Below are positions 1 through 10,760 of a stretch of DNA of 64,000 nt, one piece after another. The stretch is from assembly GCF_009763255.1 (NCBI RefSeq), contig NZ_WSJB01000039.1, positions 62,001-126,000 on the forward strand. Reading direction: 5' to 3'. This DNA comes from Bordetella sp. 02P26C-1. Lineage in GTDB: Bacteria; Pseudomonadota; Gammaproteobacteria; Burkholderiales; Burkholderiaceae_B. Within the stretch, counting starts at the first letter, position 1. Every line of letters begins with the position of its first letter. The position numbers and the translations under genes are program-made. The notes under the pieces are model-generated. The model did not search any database. It had not been told where the DNA came from and saw only the letters and a list, made by a program, of their open reading frames with translations.

Positions 1-2027
<2,027 letters not shown>

Positions 2028-2071
2028 CTACGAATAGACGTACACCTTCCTCCGAATGCTGGATTATTGAC

Positions 2072-2656
2072 TTATTTCCGCAATGCAGCAAATTGCATCA
2101 AGCCGTAGTGCACGGCACCAGCTTTGTCTTGACGGATGACTTCAAATTCGGGTGGGGGTGACAGGGGCGCTTCGGACTCTACGTACACTAAGCCATCTTC
2201 GGTCAATATACCCGGCAATTGCGGCCAAAGCCGAGGTAACCAGTCCTGGTTGAACGGCGGGTCGAGCAGCACCAGATCAAAGCGCGATGCGTCCATTCGT
2301 GCGAGCACCTGCAAGGCGTCGCCCGCGTGGATGCGCACGGACTGTGCCTGCAACTTGTCGCGCAGGGCGCGCAGGGCGGCGAGCGCGCGGCGATCCTGTT
2401 CGACCATTTGCACATGACCGGCGCCACGCGAGGCGGCTTCGAACCCCAGCGCGCCGCTGCCGGCAAAGAGATCCAAGATCTGCTTGTCGCTGTAGTTTCC
2501 TGCCCACAAATGGGTGAGCCAATTAAACAAGGTCTCCCGCACCCGGTCAGGCGTGGGCCGCAGACCGGGAACATCTTCTGGTACTGAAATCGGCGTGCGC
2601 CGGTATTGACCGGCCACGATGCGTATGGGCTTGTTGCCCGTCGGGTTTTTTTTCAA
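2072..2656 (-). CDS. rsmD: 16S rRNA (guanine(966)-N(2))-methyltransferase
   Basis: SAM-dependent methyltransferase that modifies G966 of 16S rRNA during 30S assembly. It shows the SAM-binding motif ILDLFAGSGALGFEAASRG and the catalytic N-methyltransferase motif DPPF (VLLDPPFNQDW), plus the RsmD N-terminal signature IRIVAGQYRRTPI and RPTPDRVRETLFNWL. The start chosen is a TTG at 2656, because a strong Shine-Dalgarno (GAGGAGG) lies 7 nt upstream and the resulting 194-residue protein has family length. The first in-frame ATG (2713) would give a 19-residue extension containing that ribosome binding site. The gene is divergent from ftsY, sharing an 83 bp gap. Confidence 0.93.
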   Translation of the reverse strand: MKKNPTGNKPIRIVAGQYRRTPISVPEDVPGLRPTPDRVRETLFNWLTHLWAGNYSDKQILDLFAGSGALGFEAASRGAGHVQMVEQDRRALAALRALRDKLQAQSVRIHAGDALQVLARMDASRFDLVLLDPPFNQDWLPRLWPQLPGILTEDGLVYVESEAPLSPPPEFEVIRQDKAGAVHYGLMQFAALRK

Positions 2657-2659
2657 AAA

Positions 2660-2670
2660 ACGAACCTCCT
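2660..2670 (-). promoter_or_regulatory. Ribosome binding site deciding the TTG start of rsmD
   Basis: On the minus strand the run GCGAGGAGGTTCG lies just before TTG at 2656; GGAGG is about 7 nt from the TTG. No ATG or GTG is similarly placed, so this site argues that rsmD uses TTG. Confidence 0.7.
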
Positions 2671-2739
2671 CGCGCGAATATAGCAGCCGGCCCGGCTGGC
2701 GAGGCTGCTGCACCGCGGGGAAGCGAATATACTTCGCTC

Positions 2740-4212
2740 ATGTTCCGTTTCTTCAAGAAAAAATCCCCGCCGCCTGCGCAGCCGGTGCAGCCCGATGTTG
2801 CGCCGCCGGCAGACACATCCCTCTCTGACGAGGCCCCTGCCGCGCCTGTGCAGACGCCTGTTGCGCCTGCGCCGGCCGTCCCCGTCAGTCATCCCGTCAG
2901 CACGCCCGAACCGACGCCACCGGCTGCTCCCGCCGGCGAGAAACCGGTAAGCGAAGCCGTGCCGTCTGTCCCGGTCGGATCGGCTGCCGCGCAGCAGGCC
3001 GATCAGGATCCGCCCACGCGATTCTGGAGCCGGTGGACCTCTGGTGGGAAAGCCGAGGAAACGAAAGTTTCCCCTCCGGTTTCCCCCGATTCTGGCCAGG
3101 CGCAAACTCCGCCTCCCGCCCCGGTGCCAGCTGCCGCTCCCGCCGAAGCGCCAGAGATTCAGGTGCAAACGCCCGTCACGGACGGCGCAGGAACACAAGC
3201 GTCTACGCCGGCGTCTACCCCTGTCGGTTCAGCGCCAGCGCCACAGGCAGTACCTGAGCCCGTGTCCGAGGTTGTCCCCGCTGCGGAGCCCACTCCCAAG
3301 AAATCCTCCTGGTTAGGCCGCCTCAAGCAAGGTTTGGCGCGCACGGGGCAAAGCCTCGGAAGCCTGTTCGTCGGCGTCAAAGTCGACGAGAACCTGTTCG
3401 AGGAATTGGAATCCGCGCTCATCATGGCCGACGCCGGCCTGGAAGCGACCGACAAGCTGCTGACCGCACTGCGTACGCGTGTGCGCAAGGAGCGTCTCGA
3501 CGATCCGGCAAAGGTCAAGGCGGCCTTGCGCGAATTGTTGGCCGATCATCTGCGGCCGCTCGAGCGCCAATTCGATCTGCAGAAAGCCAAGCCCCTCGTG
3601 GTGATGATCGCGGGCGTCAACGGCGCGGGCAAGACAACCTCCATCGGTAAGCTGGCCCATACGTTCCAGCGCCAAGGCGCGAGCGTGCTGCTCGCGGCGG
3701 GCGATACGTTCCGTGCAGCGGCGCGCGAACAACTGGTGGAATGGGGCGCTCGCAATAATGTCAGCGTGATTGCGCAAGACGGTGGCGATCCGGCGGCTGT
3801 GGCATTTGACGCAGTCAACGCCGGCCGTGCGCGTCAGATGGGCGTGGTGATGGTTGACACCGCCGGCCGCCTGCCGACGCAATTGCACCTGATGGAAGAG
3901 CTGAAGAAGATCCGTCGTGTGATCGGCAAGGCAGACGGCAACGCGCCACACGAGGTATTGTTGGTGGTTGACGGCAACACCGGGCAGAACGTGCTGGCGC
4001 AGATTCGTGCCTTCGATGCCGCGATCAATCTGACGGGTCTCGTGGTGACCAAGCTTGACGGCACCGCCAAGGGTGGCACGCTGGCTGCCGTGGCGGCGGG
4101 CAGCAATGGCGTACGGCCGATTCCTGTGTATTGGATCGGTGTGGGCGAGGGCATGGAAGATCTGCAGCCTTTCGTGGCAGATGAATTCGCAGCCGCGCTG
4201 TTGTCGGATTGA
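2740..4212 (+). CDS. ftsY: Signal recognition particle receptor FtsY
   Basis: GTPase that docks SRP-ribosome complexes at the membrane for co-translational insertion. Of 490 residues, the first ~185 form a Pro/Ala/Glu-rich, low-complexity A domain; the N and G domains follow. GTPase motifs: P-loop GVNGAGKTT at about 292-300, DTFRAAAREQL shortly after, DTAGR at 373-377, and TKLDG at 437-441 for guanine specificity. The ATG at 2740 begins MFRFFKKK, a basic start common in FtsY. The gene is divergent from rsmD and is followed by a hairpin terminator near 4280-4325. The A domain is longer and more proline-rich than in E. coli in composition, which is common in this group. Confidence 0.97.
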   Translation: MFRFFKKKSPPPAQPVQPDVAPPADTSLSDEAPAAPVQTPVAPAPAVPVSHPVSTPEPTPPAAPAGEKPVSEAVPSVPVGSAAAQQADQDPPTRFWSRWTSGGKAEETKVSPPVSPDSGQAQTPPPAPVPAAAPAEAPEIQVQTPVTDGAGTQASTPASTPVGSAPAPQAVPEPVSEVVPAAEPTPKKSSWLGRLKQGLARTGQSLGSLFVGVKVDENLFEELESALIMADAGLEATDKLLTALRTRVRKERLDDPAKVKAALRELLADHLRPLERQFDLQKAKPLVVMIAGVNGAGKTTSIGKLAHTFQRQGASVLLAAGDTFRAAAREQLVEWGARNNVSVIAQDGGDPAAVAFDAVNAGRARQMGVVMVDTAGRLPTQLHLMEELKKIRRVIGKADGNAPHEVLLVVDGNTGQNVLAQIRAFDAAINLTGLVVTKLDGTAKGGTLAAVAAGSNGVRPIPVYWIGVGEGMEDLQPFVADEFAAALLSD

Positions 4213-4279
4213 GTCTGGCTTCCACGCCTGGTGTAGTGCTCTAAGCTTGAACTGAACGGCTTACACCGAGGTAATCGAT

Positions 4280-4325
4280 GGCCGGTTGAATGGGGAACTT
4301 TCTCCATTTAACCGGCCAAGTTTTT
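4280..4325 (+). terminator. Rho-independent terminator after ftsY
   Basis: GGCCGGTTGAATGG (4280-4293) pairs with CCATTTAACCGGCC (4304-4317), a 14 bp stem with one G-T wobble and a 10 nt loop, followed by AAGTTTTT. It also lies 10 bp beyond the stop of the convergent CYTH-CHAD gene, but that side lacks a T-run, so it terminates mainly the ftsY transcript. Confidence 0.85.
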
Positions 4326-4326
4326 A

Positions 4327-6192
4327 TCAGGCGTGCTTCTTGTGCTTGCGAGCCTTTCGCTTGCGTAACGGCTTACCCGAGCCTAAATCGTCCAACGCGG
4401 CTTGGGCCTCAGTCGTTAAGTGATCCAGGCGTGCGCGGATCCAGCCCAATGCGAACCAAGCTTGGGGATGCTTGTCGCTCCATGCTTCGAACCGATCGTT
4501 CGCTACCGCCAGATCGTTGATCTCGCCCAGGACATCCTGCAGTTGCGACAGCTTTTTTCCATAGCTGCTCGCCTTGTCCTGAGGCAGTAGCGATTGGGCG
4601 AACGTTAGTCCGTAGCGCAGGCGTTTGCCGCGTTTGCGCAGTTCGTGGCGCGTGGGCAGGTCCAGCGACGCGAATTGTTTGCCCTGCTTGACGACTTGTT
4701 TGTGCCAACGTTGCAGGCGGCGCGTCAAAAGATCCGCGAGGGCGGGCGATGCCGTGCCTTCGGTGACCGGTGCGAGATCGTCCGCAGGCGGCTGGTCTTG
4801 CGCTTGATCGGCGAGCGCCTGCTGCGCTGTTTCCTGTTCGGGACGGTGTTGCGAATCTTGGCTGTCTTCCGATTCCAACCCCCGATCTGACGTTGCTTCA
4901 GACTGCGACGAAGCCTCTGGTGTGGCTTCTTCGGTCAATGTCTCGCTTTGCGCCGGCGCTGCGGCGCTAGACGTCGCGGGGGCATCCGCCATTGCCGCGG
5001 CACATGCAGTGCTAATCGGGGCGGGTGATTCCTGATCCCCAGCTGCGTTGTCCGCCGTTAAAGGCGTGGTTTGGACAGTCACACTCCAAGCTAAGGTGTC
5101 CAGGAGCCAACGCTGAAACTGCGGCCCGGCCGTGAATGCCTGGGTATCGAAGTCTGCGTTCTCTTCAGGCACCTCGATGGCTGGCATGCCCGCGCGTTGC
5201 AGCATGGGCAGCACCGTTCCGATCAATACATCACGGTCGCGGCCTTGTCCCAGCTGGCCGAACAACTTGCGTGCGCCATTCAAGACCGAAGGCGGGGGCG
5301 GCGTGATCCAGCCGTCCATCAGCCGCCAAGCCGAACGCAGACGGCGCATGGCGACGCGCAGCTGATGCAAGTGTTCTGGGCGGCCGGCCGGATAGATGCC
5401 CAAGGTATCGACCTCGGCCAGCGTGGCCGCGTTGCGGATGATTTGGTCCAGGCATTCGTCGGCAATACGGGCCATGGCCTCGTGTGGGGTCATGCCCGGT
5501 TCAAGGACCACGGACTGCGAGGGACGCGGGGCCCAGAAATCCGCGATGGCGCGCGTACGTTGCGCGGCGATCGTTTCGGCGGACTCCGTGCTGGCGTCTA
5601 TCTCGGCGAGCTGTTGGGCCAGGCTAGCCAAGGCATCTCCGCGTTCGGATTTGCTGCGAGCGTCCAGCACCAGGCCGTGTTGCCGCTGCCAGCGACGCGC
5701 GACCGAGAAAATCGCGGCAGGGTCGCCCTCGATCAGTTCGAATTCCAGCTCGGATATCGGCAGCTCCAAAGAGCGGGCGCGTAATACGCCAGTGTCATAG
5801 GCAAGCTCGATCGTTCCCTCGGGCGTTTGCACGTTACGCAGCAAGCGTTCTACGTCGGTTTCGTAGCGCATGCTCAACTCACCCTGCAACGATGACAAGG
5901 GCGCCTCGAACTCGGTGCCGGTATAGACGGACAGATCGAGTTCCGGGCCGTGGCGGGGATGGTTGAGTTCTATACGCGTGATGCTGTTCGCGCCGGGCAT
6001 TTTGAGCGTCTGCATCCAGCTGTCGCCTTCCAGGCGCAGACGCAGCGCAATGCGCGCGCGAGCCAGCTCGCGATCCGGCGTGTCGAAATACTGGGCGTGA
6101 AGGCGGATGCGGGTGGCTTGCCGGTCAACCGCTTTGGAAACGCCTGGGCGCGCCGAGGCCGGTACGTGCAACTTCAATTCTTGTTCTGACAT
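4327..6192 (-). CDS. CYTH-CHAD domain protein
   Basis: A 621-residue soluble protein. The N-terminal CYTH domain starts MSEQELKLHVP with the E-x-E-x-K signature and continues with RIRLHAQYFDTPDRELA and RLEGDSWMQTLK, as in inorganic triphosphatase/adenylate cyclase folds. The C-terminal CHAD domain shows the His-rich helices HLHQLRVAMRRLRSAWRL and HELRKRGKRLRYGLTF that bind polyphosphate. Between roughly residues 385 and 480 a Ser/Ala/Glu/Gln-rich, probably disordered stretch interrupts the CHAD region. The C-terminus is very basic (KPLRKRKARKHKKHA). Function is likely polyphosphate or triphosphate related; the exact substrate is unknown. It is alone on its strand and convergent with ftsY. Confidence 0.88.
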   Translation of the reverse strand: MSEQELKLHVPASARPGVSKAVDRQATRIRLHAQYFDTPDRELARARIALRLRLEGDSWMQTLKMPGANSITRIELNHPRHGPELDLSVYTGTEFEAPLSSLQGELSMRYETDVERLLRNVQTPEGTIELAYDTGVLRARSLELPISELEFELIEGDPAAIFSVARRWQRQHGLVLDARSKSERGDALASLAQQLAEIDASTESAETIAAQRTRAIADFWAPRPSQSVVLEPGMTPHEAMARIADECLDQIIRNAATLAEVDTLGIYPAGRPEHLHQLRVAMRRLRSAWRLMDGWITPPPPSVLNGARKLFGQLGQGRDRDVLIGTVLPMLQRAGMPAIEVPEENADFDTQAFTAGPQFQRWLLDTLAWSVTVQTTPLTADNAAGDQESPAPISTACAAAMADAPATSSAAAPAQSETLTEEATPEASSQSEATSDRGLESEDSQDSQHRPEQETAQQALADQAQDQPPADDLAPVTEGTASPALADLLTRRLQRWHKQVVKQGKQFASLDLPTRHELRKRGKRLRYGLTFAQSLLPQDKASSYGKKLSQLQDVLGEINDLAVANDRFEAWSDKHPQAWFALGWIRARLDHLTTEAQAALDDLGSGKPLRKRKARKHKKHA

Positions 6193-6325
6193 GGTTCAGG
6201 TGCGAAGCCGAATAAACGGCCCATGTTAACCAATAGATGAGGAGGTTTGATGACCACCGGAAGGTTAGTGCACCTGATGCGCGAGGCCAGGTCCGGCCTG
6301 TGTGCCTCGCGCTGTCCGTCGGGAC

Positions 6326-7150
6326 TTAGAGAATGCGCTTACGCGCTTGAGTGATGATGATCTCTGCCAGGATAACAATGGCGAAGATCGCGGCCAGCAC
6401 CAGCGCGACACGATCCCATTGGAAAAGATTCAACGCGGTATCCAAAGCCATGCCGATGCCGCCTGCGCCGACCAGACCAAGCACGGCCGATTCGCGCACG
6501 TTGATGTCCCAGCGCAAGAGCACAATGGACCAGAACGCTGGGCGAATCTGTGGCCAGTAGCCATACCACAGCACCGCGCCGCCACTCGCGCCCGTGGCGG
6601 TGAGGGCTTCGACCGGGCCGCGCTGGGCTTCTTCGATGGCTTCGCCGACCAGTTTGCCGACAAAACCGATCGAGCGAAACGCAATCGCCAGCGTACCCGC
6701 CAACGCGCCAGGGCCGAAGATCGCGATAAACAGCAGCGCCCACACCAGTGAATTCACCGACCGGCTGGACACGAGGATGAGTCGCGCCAATTGGTTGATG
6801 AGACGATTGCGCGTCAAATTGTTGGCCGCGAGCAGGCCCACCGGCACGGCGAGGATGACCGACAGAATCGTGCCCAGGGTCGCGATGTGCAGCGTTTCCA
6901 TCAGCGCGGCATGCACGCCTTCGAAGTAAAAACCCCAGTCGATCGGCCACATCCGGCCGATCAGATCCGCCATTTGCTCGGGCGCGTCGTACAGGAATTC
7001 GGGGATGATTTCGACACTGCGCACCGACTGTACAATCGCGGCGACCACGATCAGGTATAGAGCGAATCGCAGCAGCCGCTGGCCCGAGGTGTAGCGTTGC
7101 CAGCTACGCGGATACCCGGCCGCCTGCAGATGAGTGGAGGGCGTATTCAT
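6326..7150 (-). CDS. phnE: PhnE-type ABC transporter permease (second copy)
   Basis: Inner-membrane permease (274 residues) of a phosphonate/organophosphate-type ABC importer. It has about six hydrophobic segments and the EAA-type loop interacting with the ATPase (GEAIEEAQRGPVEALTATGAS), followed by WDINVRESAVLGLVGAGGIG, which is diagnostic of PhnE. The ATG overlaps the stop of the preceding permease gene by 4 bp. It is the last gene of the leftward phnD-phnC-phnE-phnE series. Two PhnE-like permeases in tandem suggest a heterodimeric channel. The substrate cannot be read from the sequence. Confidence 0.92.
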   Translation of the reverse strand: MNTPSTHLQAAGYPRSWQRYTSGQRLLRFALYLIVVAAIVQSVRSVEIIPEFLYDAPEQMADLIGRMWPIDWGFYFEGVHAALMETLHIATLGTILSVILAVPVGLLAANNLTRNRLINQLARLILVSSRSVNSLVWALLFIAIFGPGALAGTLAIAFRSIGFVGKLVGEAIEEAQRGPVEALTATGASGGAVLWYGYWPQIRPAFWSIVLLRWDINVRESAVLGLVGAGGIGMALDTALNLFQWDRVALVLAAIFAIVILAEIIITQARKRIL

Positions 7151-8013
7151 GCGTCCTCCTGATTCGACGACTTGCCACCCAGGCCGCGCGCGGCGTTGAA
7201 ACGGCGGTTAAGGAGGGTGTCAAAACCCAGGTTATCCAAGAATACTGCCCGGACAAAGCGAGCCAGGATTTCGCCCAGCATGATGATGGCGATGAGAATG
7301 ATCAAAATCGCCGCGACGAAATCGTAATCGAAGCGTTGGAACGCCGAGAACAACGTGCCCCCGATACCGCCCGCGCCCACGATCCCGACCATGGTGGAGT
7401 TACGCAGGTTGGAATCGAACTGATAGGTGGCAAAGCCGATGAATCGGGCAAACACCTGGGGCAGCACGCCAAAGATAATCACATTCGCAAAGGACGCCCC
7501 GGTCGCGCGCACGGCCTCGACTTGTTTAAGCGAGATTTCCTCGATCGATTCGGTGAAAAGCTTGCCGATAAAGCCTACAGACGCGACGGCCAGCGCCAGG
7601 ATACCGGCGAGCGCACCAAAGCCGACGGCCTTGACGAAGAGAATGGCGACAATGACCGGATGCAGCGAACGGCATAGCGCCACCAGCGCCCGCGCGGGCC
7701 ACGAGGCCCAGTTTGGCATCAGGTTACGCGCGCCGAGCAGGCCGACGGGCAAGGCGATCAAGATCCCCAGCACTGAGGCCAGGACCGCGATCTCCAGGCT
7801 TTCCGCCAGGCCTTGCCACAATGCGTCGGGTTGTTTGATTTCCGGCGGGAACATGCGGCCCAGCAGCGTGGCGGCATGACCGAGACCCGCGCGGAATCGC
7901 TCATAGCTGAAATCCAGCTGCCCGGCGGCATATAGCGCATACAGAAAAATCGCGACGCCGATCAGCTTGGTCTGCCACGACAATGCGAAAGGACGGCGAG
8001 TTACTCCAGCCAC
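7147..8013 (-). CDS. phnE: PhnE-type ABC transporter permease (first copy)
   Basis: Permease of 288 residues, homologous to the following gene. The coupling loop [22 protein letters not shown] and the end motif [22 protein letters not shown] match the PhnE family. Translation starts at a GTG (8013) preceded by GGAGGCGAATC, and overlaps the end of phnC by 13 bp, so the three genes are translationally coupled. Hydrophobic segments appear near residues 15-30 and from about 75 onward. Confidence 0.92.
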   Translation of the reverse strand: MAGVTRRPFALSWQTKLIGVAIFLYALYAAGQLDFSYERFRAGLGHAATLLGRMFPPEIKQPDALWQGLAESLEIAVLASVLGILIALPVGLLGARNLMPNWASWPARALVALCRSLHPVIVAILFVKAVGFGALAGILALAVASVGFIGKLFTESIEEISLKQVEAVRATGASFANVIIFGVLPQVFARFIGFATYQFDSNLRNSTMVGIVGAGGIGGTLFSAFQRFDYDFVAAILIILIAIIMLGEILARFVRAVFLDNLGFDTLLNRRFNAARGLGGKSSNQEDA

Positions 8014-8771
8014 GATTCGCCTCCGTAAATGGTCTTGAGCATCGTGGGGTCCAGGCCCTGTCCATCGCCGTCATAGACCACGTGGCCGCCCGACATGCCG
8101 ACGATGCGGCTGGCGTAGCGGCGCGCCAGTTCAACATCGTGAATGTTGACGAGCACCGGGATACCGTTGGCGGTGCCTTGCTCGGCCAAGAGCTCCATGA
8201 TTTCCACGGAAGTCTTGGGGTCGAGGGAAGAGGTGGGTTCGTCGGCCAGGAGCAGACGTGGCCGCTGCATCAGCGCCCGCGCGATACCCACGCGCTGACG
8301 CTGCCCGCCGGACAGCGCGTCGGCGCGTTGATCGCCAAAGCCGCCCAGCCCGACGACATCCAGTAGCCGATAGGCCCGCTCGATATCGTCGGGTTCGAAG
8401 CGGCGCATCCATGCCTTGAACGCACTGCTATAGCCCAGGCGCCCGGTAAGCAGGTTCTCCATCACGGTCAGGCGTTCAACCAGGTTGTATTCCTGGAACA
8501 CCATGCCGATCTGACGGCGAGCCTGCCGCAGGGCCGTGCCGCGAATGGCGGCGAGGTCTACCGAGCCTTCCTCGGTCTCAAGGAGGATCTGCCCGCGCGT
8601 GGGGTCAATGAGCCGGTTGATACAGCGCAAGAGCGTGCTCTTGCCCGTGCCAGACGGGCCAATGATGGCCGTCAGCCCTTGACCCTGCACGTGTAGGTCG
8701 ATTCCTTTGAGGACGGGTTGGCCGGCCCGGTATTCCTTGACCAGGCCTGCAATGCGTAAAGACGTGGACAT
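8001..8771 (-). CDS. phnC: PhnC-type ABC transporter ATP-binding protein
   Basis: Cytoplasmic ATPase (256 residues) energising the two PhnE permeases. Motifs: Walker [10 protein letters not shown] at residues 38-46, Q-loop [14 protein letters not shown] signature [15 protein letters not shown], Walker [13 protein letters not shown] and the switch His in [12 protein letters not shown]. The [17 protein letters not shown] stretch is typical of PhnC. It follows phnD by 5 bp and overlaps the next permease by 13 bp. Confidence 0.94.
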   Translation of the reverse strand: MSTSLRIAGLVKEYRAGQPVLKGIDLHVQGQGLTAIIGPSGTGKSTLLRCINRLIDPTRGQILLETEEGSVDLAAIRGTALRQARRQIGMVFQEYNLVERLTVMENLLTGRLGYSSAFKAWMRRFEPDDIERAYRLLDVVGLGGFGDQRADALSGGQRQRVGIARALMQRPRLLLADEPTSSLDPKTSVEIMELLAEQGTANGIPVLVNIHDVELARRYASRIVGMSGGHVVYDGDGQGLDPTMLKTIYGGESWLE

Positions 8772-8776
8772 AATGC

Positions 8777-9787
8777 TTACTGCTTGCCTTTGCTCTTGGC
8801 GGTTTCCTTGTCGTAGGCGGCGCGGTTAAAGCGTTCGCCACCCGATTCGGCGACTTGGCGCACGATGGCCCAGTCTTTCTCGTACGTGACCGGATAGAAA
8901 CGATCCGCGCCGTCGAAGGCCTTTTTCATTTCGTCCGGGAAGCGGTAGTCGTAGAAGCACTTGAGCATCTTGTCGCGGAATTCCGGCGCCAGATCGTGCG
9001 CATAGGCAAACGACGAGGTCGGGAATTTCTCGCTGCGATAGATCACACGGAAGTCGTCTTCCTTGATCTGCCCGCGCTCGGCCATGCGGTGGAACACGTC
9101 CGAGGCGACGGCCGCCGCATCGTAGTCGCCGGAATTGACGCCCATGACGGACTGATCGTGCTTGCCCGAGAAAATGACCTTGTAATCCTTGTCGGGCGTG
9201 AGGCCTTCCTTGGGGAACAGCGCGACGGGCGCCATGTGGCCGGAGTTCGACGAGGGCGAGGTGTGAGCGAGCTTCTTGCCTTTCAGATCGCCCAGGGTTT
9301 TGTACGGGCTGTCTTTCTTGACGATGACGATCAGGTTGTAGCCCTGGAATCCGTCCTCGTAGCCCTTGACCGCGAACGGCACGGCGCCGGCAATGTTGAC
9401 CGCGAATGCCGTGGGGCCGGTGGAGAAGCCGCCCACATGCAGGCGGCCCGAGCGCATGGCTTCGATTTCGGCGGCGTTGCTCTGCACCTGGTAGAACACC
9501 ACGCGCTTGCCCGTGCACTGACTCAGATAATCGGTAAACGGTTTGAAGATATTCGCGTAGACAGCCGGGTCTTCCACGGGTGTGTAGGTAAAGACCAGGG
9601 TGGAAGGCGTCTTTTGCTTGGCGGGATCAGTGGGGGTGTCGGCCACCAGATCCTTGTTCGCATCGCAATACATGTCGTCCAGATCGCCGCGATTCGCGCA
9701 GCTTTGGGCATCCGCCGCGTGTGCGGTCTGAAAGCCGAAGATCAGCGTGGCGGCCGCGGCCGCCCGCAACAGGTGCACAGCTTGCAT
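8777..9787 (-). CDS. phnD: PhnD-type periplasmic phosphonate/phosphate-ester-binding protein
   Basis: Substrate-binding component (336 residues) of the ABC importer. An N-terminal signal peptide ([20 protein letters not shown], cleavage after AHA) directs it to the periplasm. The mature part has the PhnD family pattern: [25 protein letters not shown], then [13 protein letters not shown] and [18 protein letters not shown], where the S-S-N-S-G-H region contacts phosphonate/phosphate oxygens in characterised relatives. Two cysteine pairs ([13 protein letters not shown] near the mature N-terminus) may form a disulfide. A good ribosome binding site (AAGGAG) precedes the ATG. Ligand remains open: phosphonate, phosphite or a phosphate monoester. 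Confidence 0.92.
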   Translation of the reverse strand: MQAVHLLRAAAAATLIFGFQTAHAADAQSCANRGDLDDMYCDANKDLVADTPTDPAKQKTPSTLVFTYTPVEDPAVYANIFKPFTDYLSQCTGKRVVFYQVQSNAAEIEAMRSGRLHVGGFSTGPTAFAVNIAGAVPFAVKGYEDGFQGYNLIVIVKKDSPYKTLGDLKGKKLAHTSPSSNSGHMAPVALFPKEGLTPDKDYKVIFSGKHDQSVMGVNSGDYDAAAVASDVFHRMAERGQIKEDDFRVIYRSEKFPTSSFAYAHDLAPEFRDKMLKCFYDYRFPDEMKKAFDGADRFYPVTYEKDWAIVRQVAESGGERFNRAAYDKETAKSKGKQ

Positions 9788-9805
9788 GGTGTTGTCTCCT
9801 TAGGG

Positions 9806-9820
9806 TCCGGTTTTTCCGGA
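9806..9820. promoter_or_regulatory. 15-bp palindrome in the phnD leader, possible IclR-type operator
   Basis: TCCGG-TTTTT-CCGGA is a perfect 5+5 inverted repeat, about 20 nt upstream of the phnD start and just before its Shine-Dalgarno. Size and symmetry resemble IclR-family boxes, and an IclR gene lies directly upstream. It could equally be a small mRNA hairpin. Confidence 0.35.
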
Positions 9821-9935
9821 TCAACCTAATTCAAACACAAAAAAACGAACCTGCAGAGCCGGGAAATCACCTAGCTTTTCTTTCGGGTTTTGTTCGGCTT
9901 TTTTCGTTTGGTCTGATTTTTTGATGAAATTGCCA

Positions 9936-10760
9936 TTAATTGGTGGATTTGCGGTATCCGAGTTTGTGCGAGATCTTGTTTGCACAGACGCGCAGTGGTC
10001 CCGCAATCGCGCCATGCCAATCGACATCGAATAACCCCGATGGCCCCAGGCAGGTCAACGCCAGCGTGATATTGCCGGTGTGATCGAAAACCGGCACGGA
10101 CAGCGCATCCACGCCCGGTAATGGGTTGCCAATCGCGCGGGCCATCCCGTGCACCCGGATGTCGGCCAAGCGCGCTTCCACGTCCGCGTACGCGACTTTA
10201 GGGGGCGGCTCGCGGCCGGCGATGACGGCGGTGTCGCCTACCTCGCGCTGGATATAGTGCTCGGCGACTTGGGGTGGCAGCCAGGCGGCGAACACCTGAC
10301 CGGTGGCGGTGTGCAGCATCGACATGACCGTGCCCTTGCGCATGTTGACATGCACCGGATAGCTGGCCTCGATCATATGAATCATGGTGGGACCGTGCGA
10401 GCCGAGCACGGCCAGGCCTAGCGTATGGCCGATCTCGGCTTGCAGTTCGGCGATTTCGGGCAGCGCCACGCGCACGGGGTCCAATCGTTGCAGACTCACC
10501 AATCCCATCTGCAACGCGAACGGTCCAAGTTCGTATTGGCCGGTGAGGCCATCTTGCTGCACCAGGCCGACGCGCGTGAAACTCACCAGGTAGGGATGCG
10601 CCTTGGCCGACGTCATGCCTGCCGCATTGGCCAGGTCGCGCAGCGTCAATGGCTTGCCCGCGCTCACCAGGGCCGAAAGCAAGGGGAAGCCGACCTCAAT
10701 GGATTGAATGCTGCGTCGGCCGTCCGGCGGCATGTTCGCCGCGGTCTTGCTGGCCGTCAT
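9936..10760 (-). CDS. IclR-family transcriptional regulator
   Basis: A 274-residue regulator. The N-terminal winged helix-turn-helix (SIQSIEVGFPLLSALVSAG, then TLRDLANAAGMTSAKAHPYL) is followed by the IclR effector-binding domain (LGLAVLGSHGPTMIHMIE, HTATGQVFAAWLPP, VDALSVPVFDHTGNITLALT). Its start overlaps the stop of the upstream HAD phosphatase gene by 4 bp, and phnD starts 148 bp downstream, so it is embedded in the operon and is the natural regulator of the PhnDCEE-like transporter. Effector unknown. Confidence 0.92.
   Translation of the reverse strand: MTASKTAANMPPDGRRSIQSIEVGFPLLSALVSAGKPLTLRDLANAAGMTSAKAHPYLVSFTRVGLVQQDGLTGQYELGPFALQMGLVSLQRLDPVRVALPEIAELQAEIGHTLGLAVLGSHGPTMIHMIEASYPVHVNMRKGTVMSMLHTATGQVFAAWLPPQVAEHYIQREVGDTAVIAGREPPPKVAYADVEARLADIRVHGMARAIGNPLPGVDALSVPVFDHTGNITLALTCLGPSGLFDVDWHGAIAGPLRVCANKISHKLGYRKSTN

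Noticed and set aside
6326-9787. Complete phosphonate utilisation locus
   Set aside because: Only transport genes are present; no C-P lyase, phosphonatase or phosphite dehydrogenase gene was seen nearby.
8855-9829. 324-codon open frame opposite phnD
   Set aside because: Shadow frame; Val/Asp/Arg-rich with no domain, and phnD on the other strand is unambiguous.
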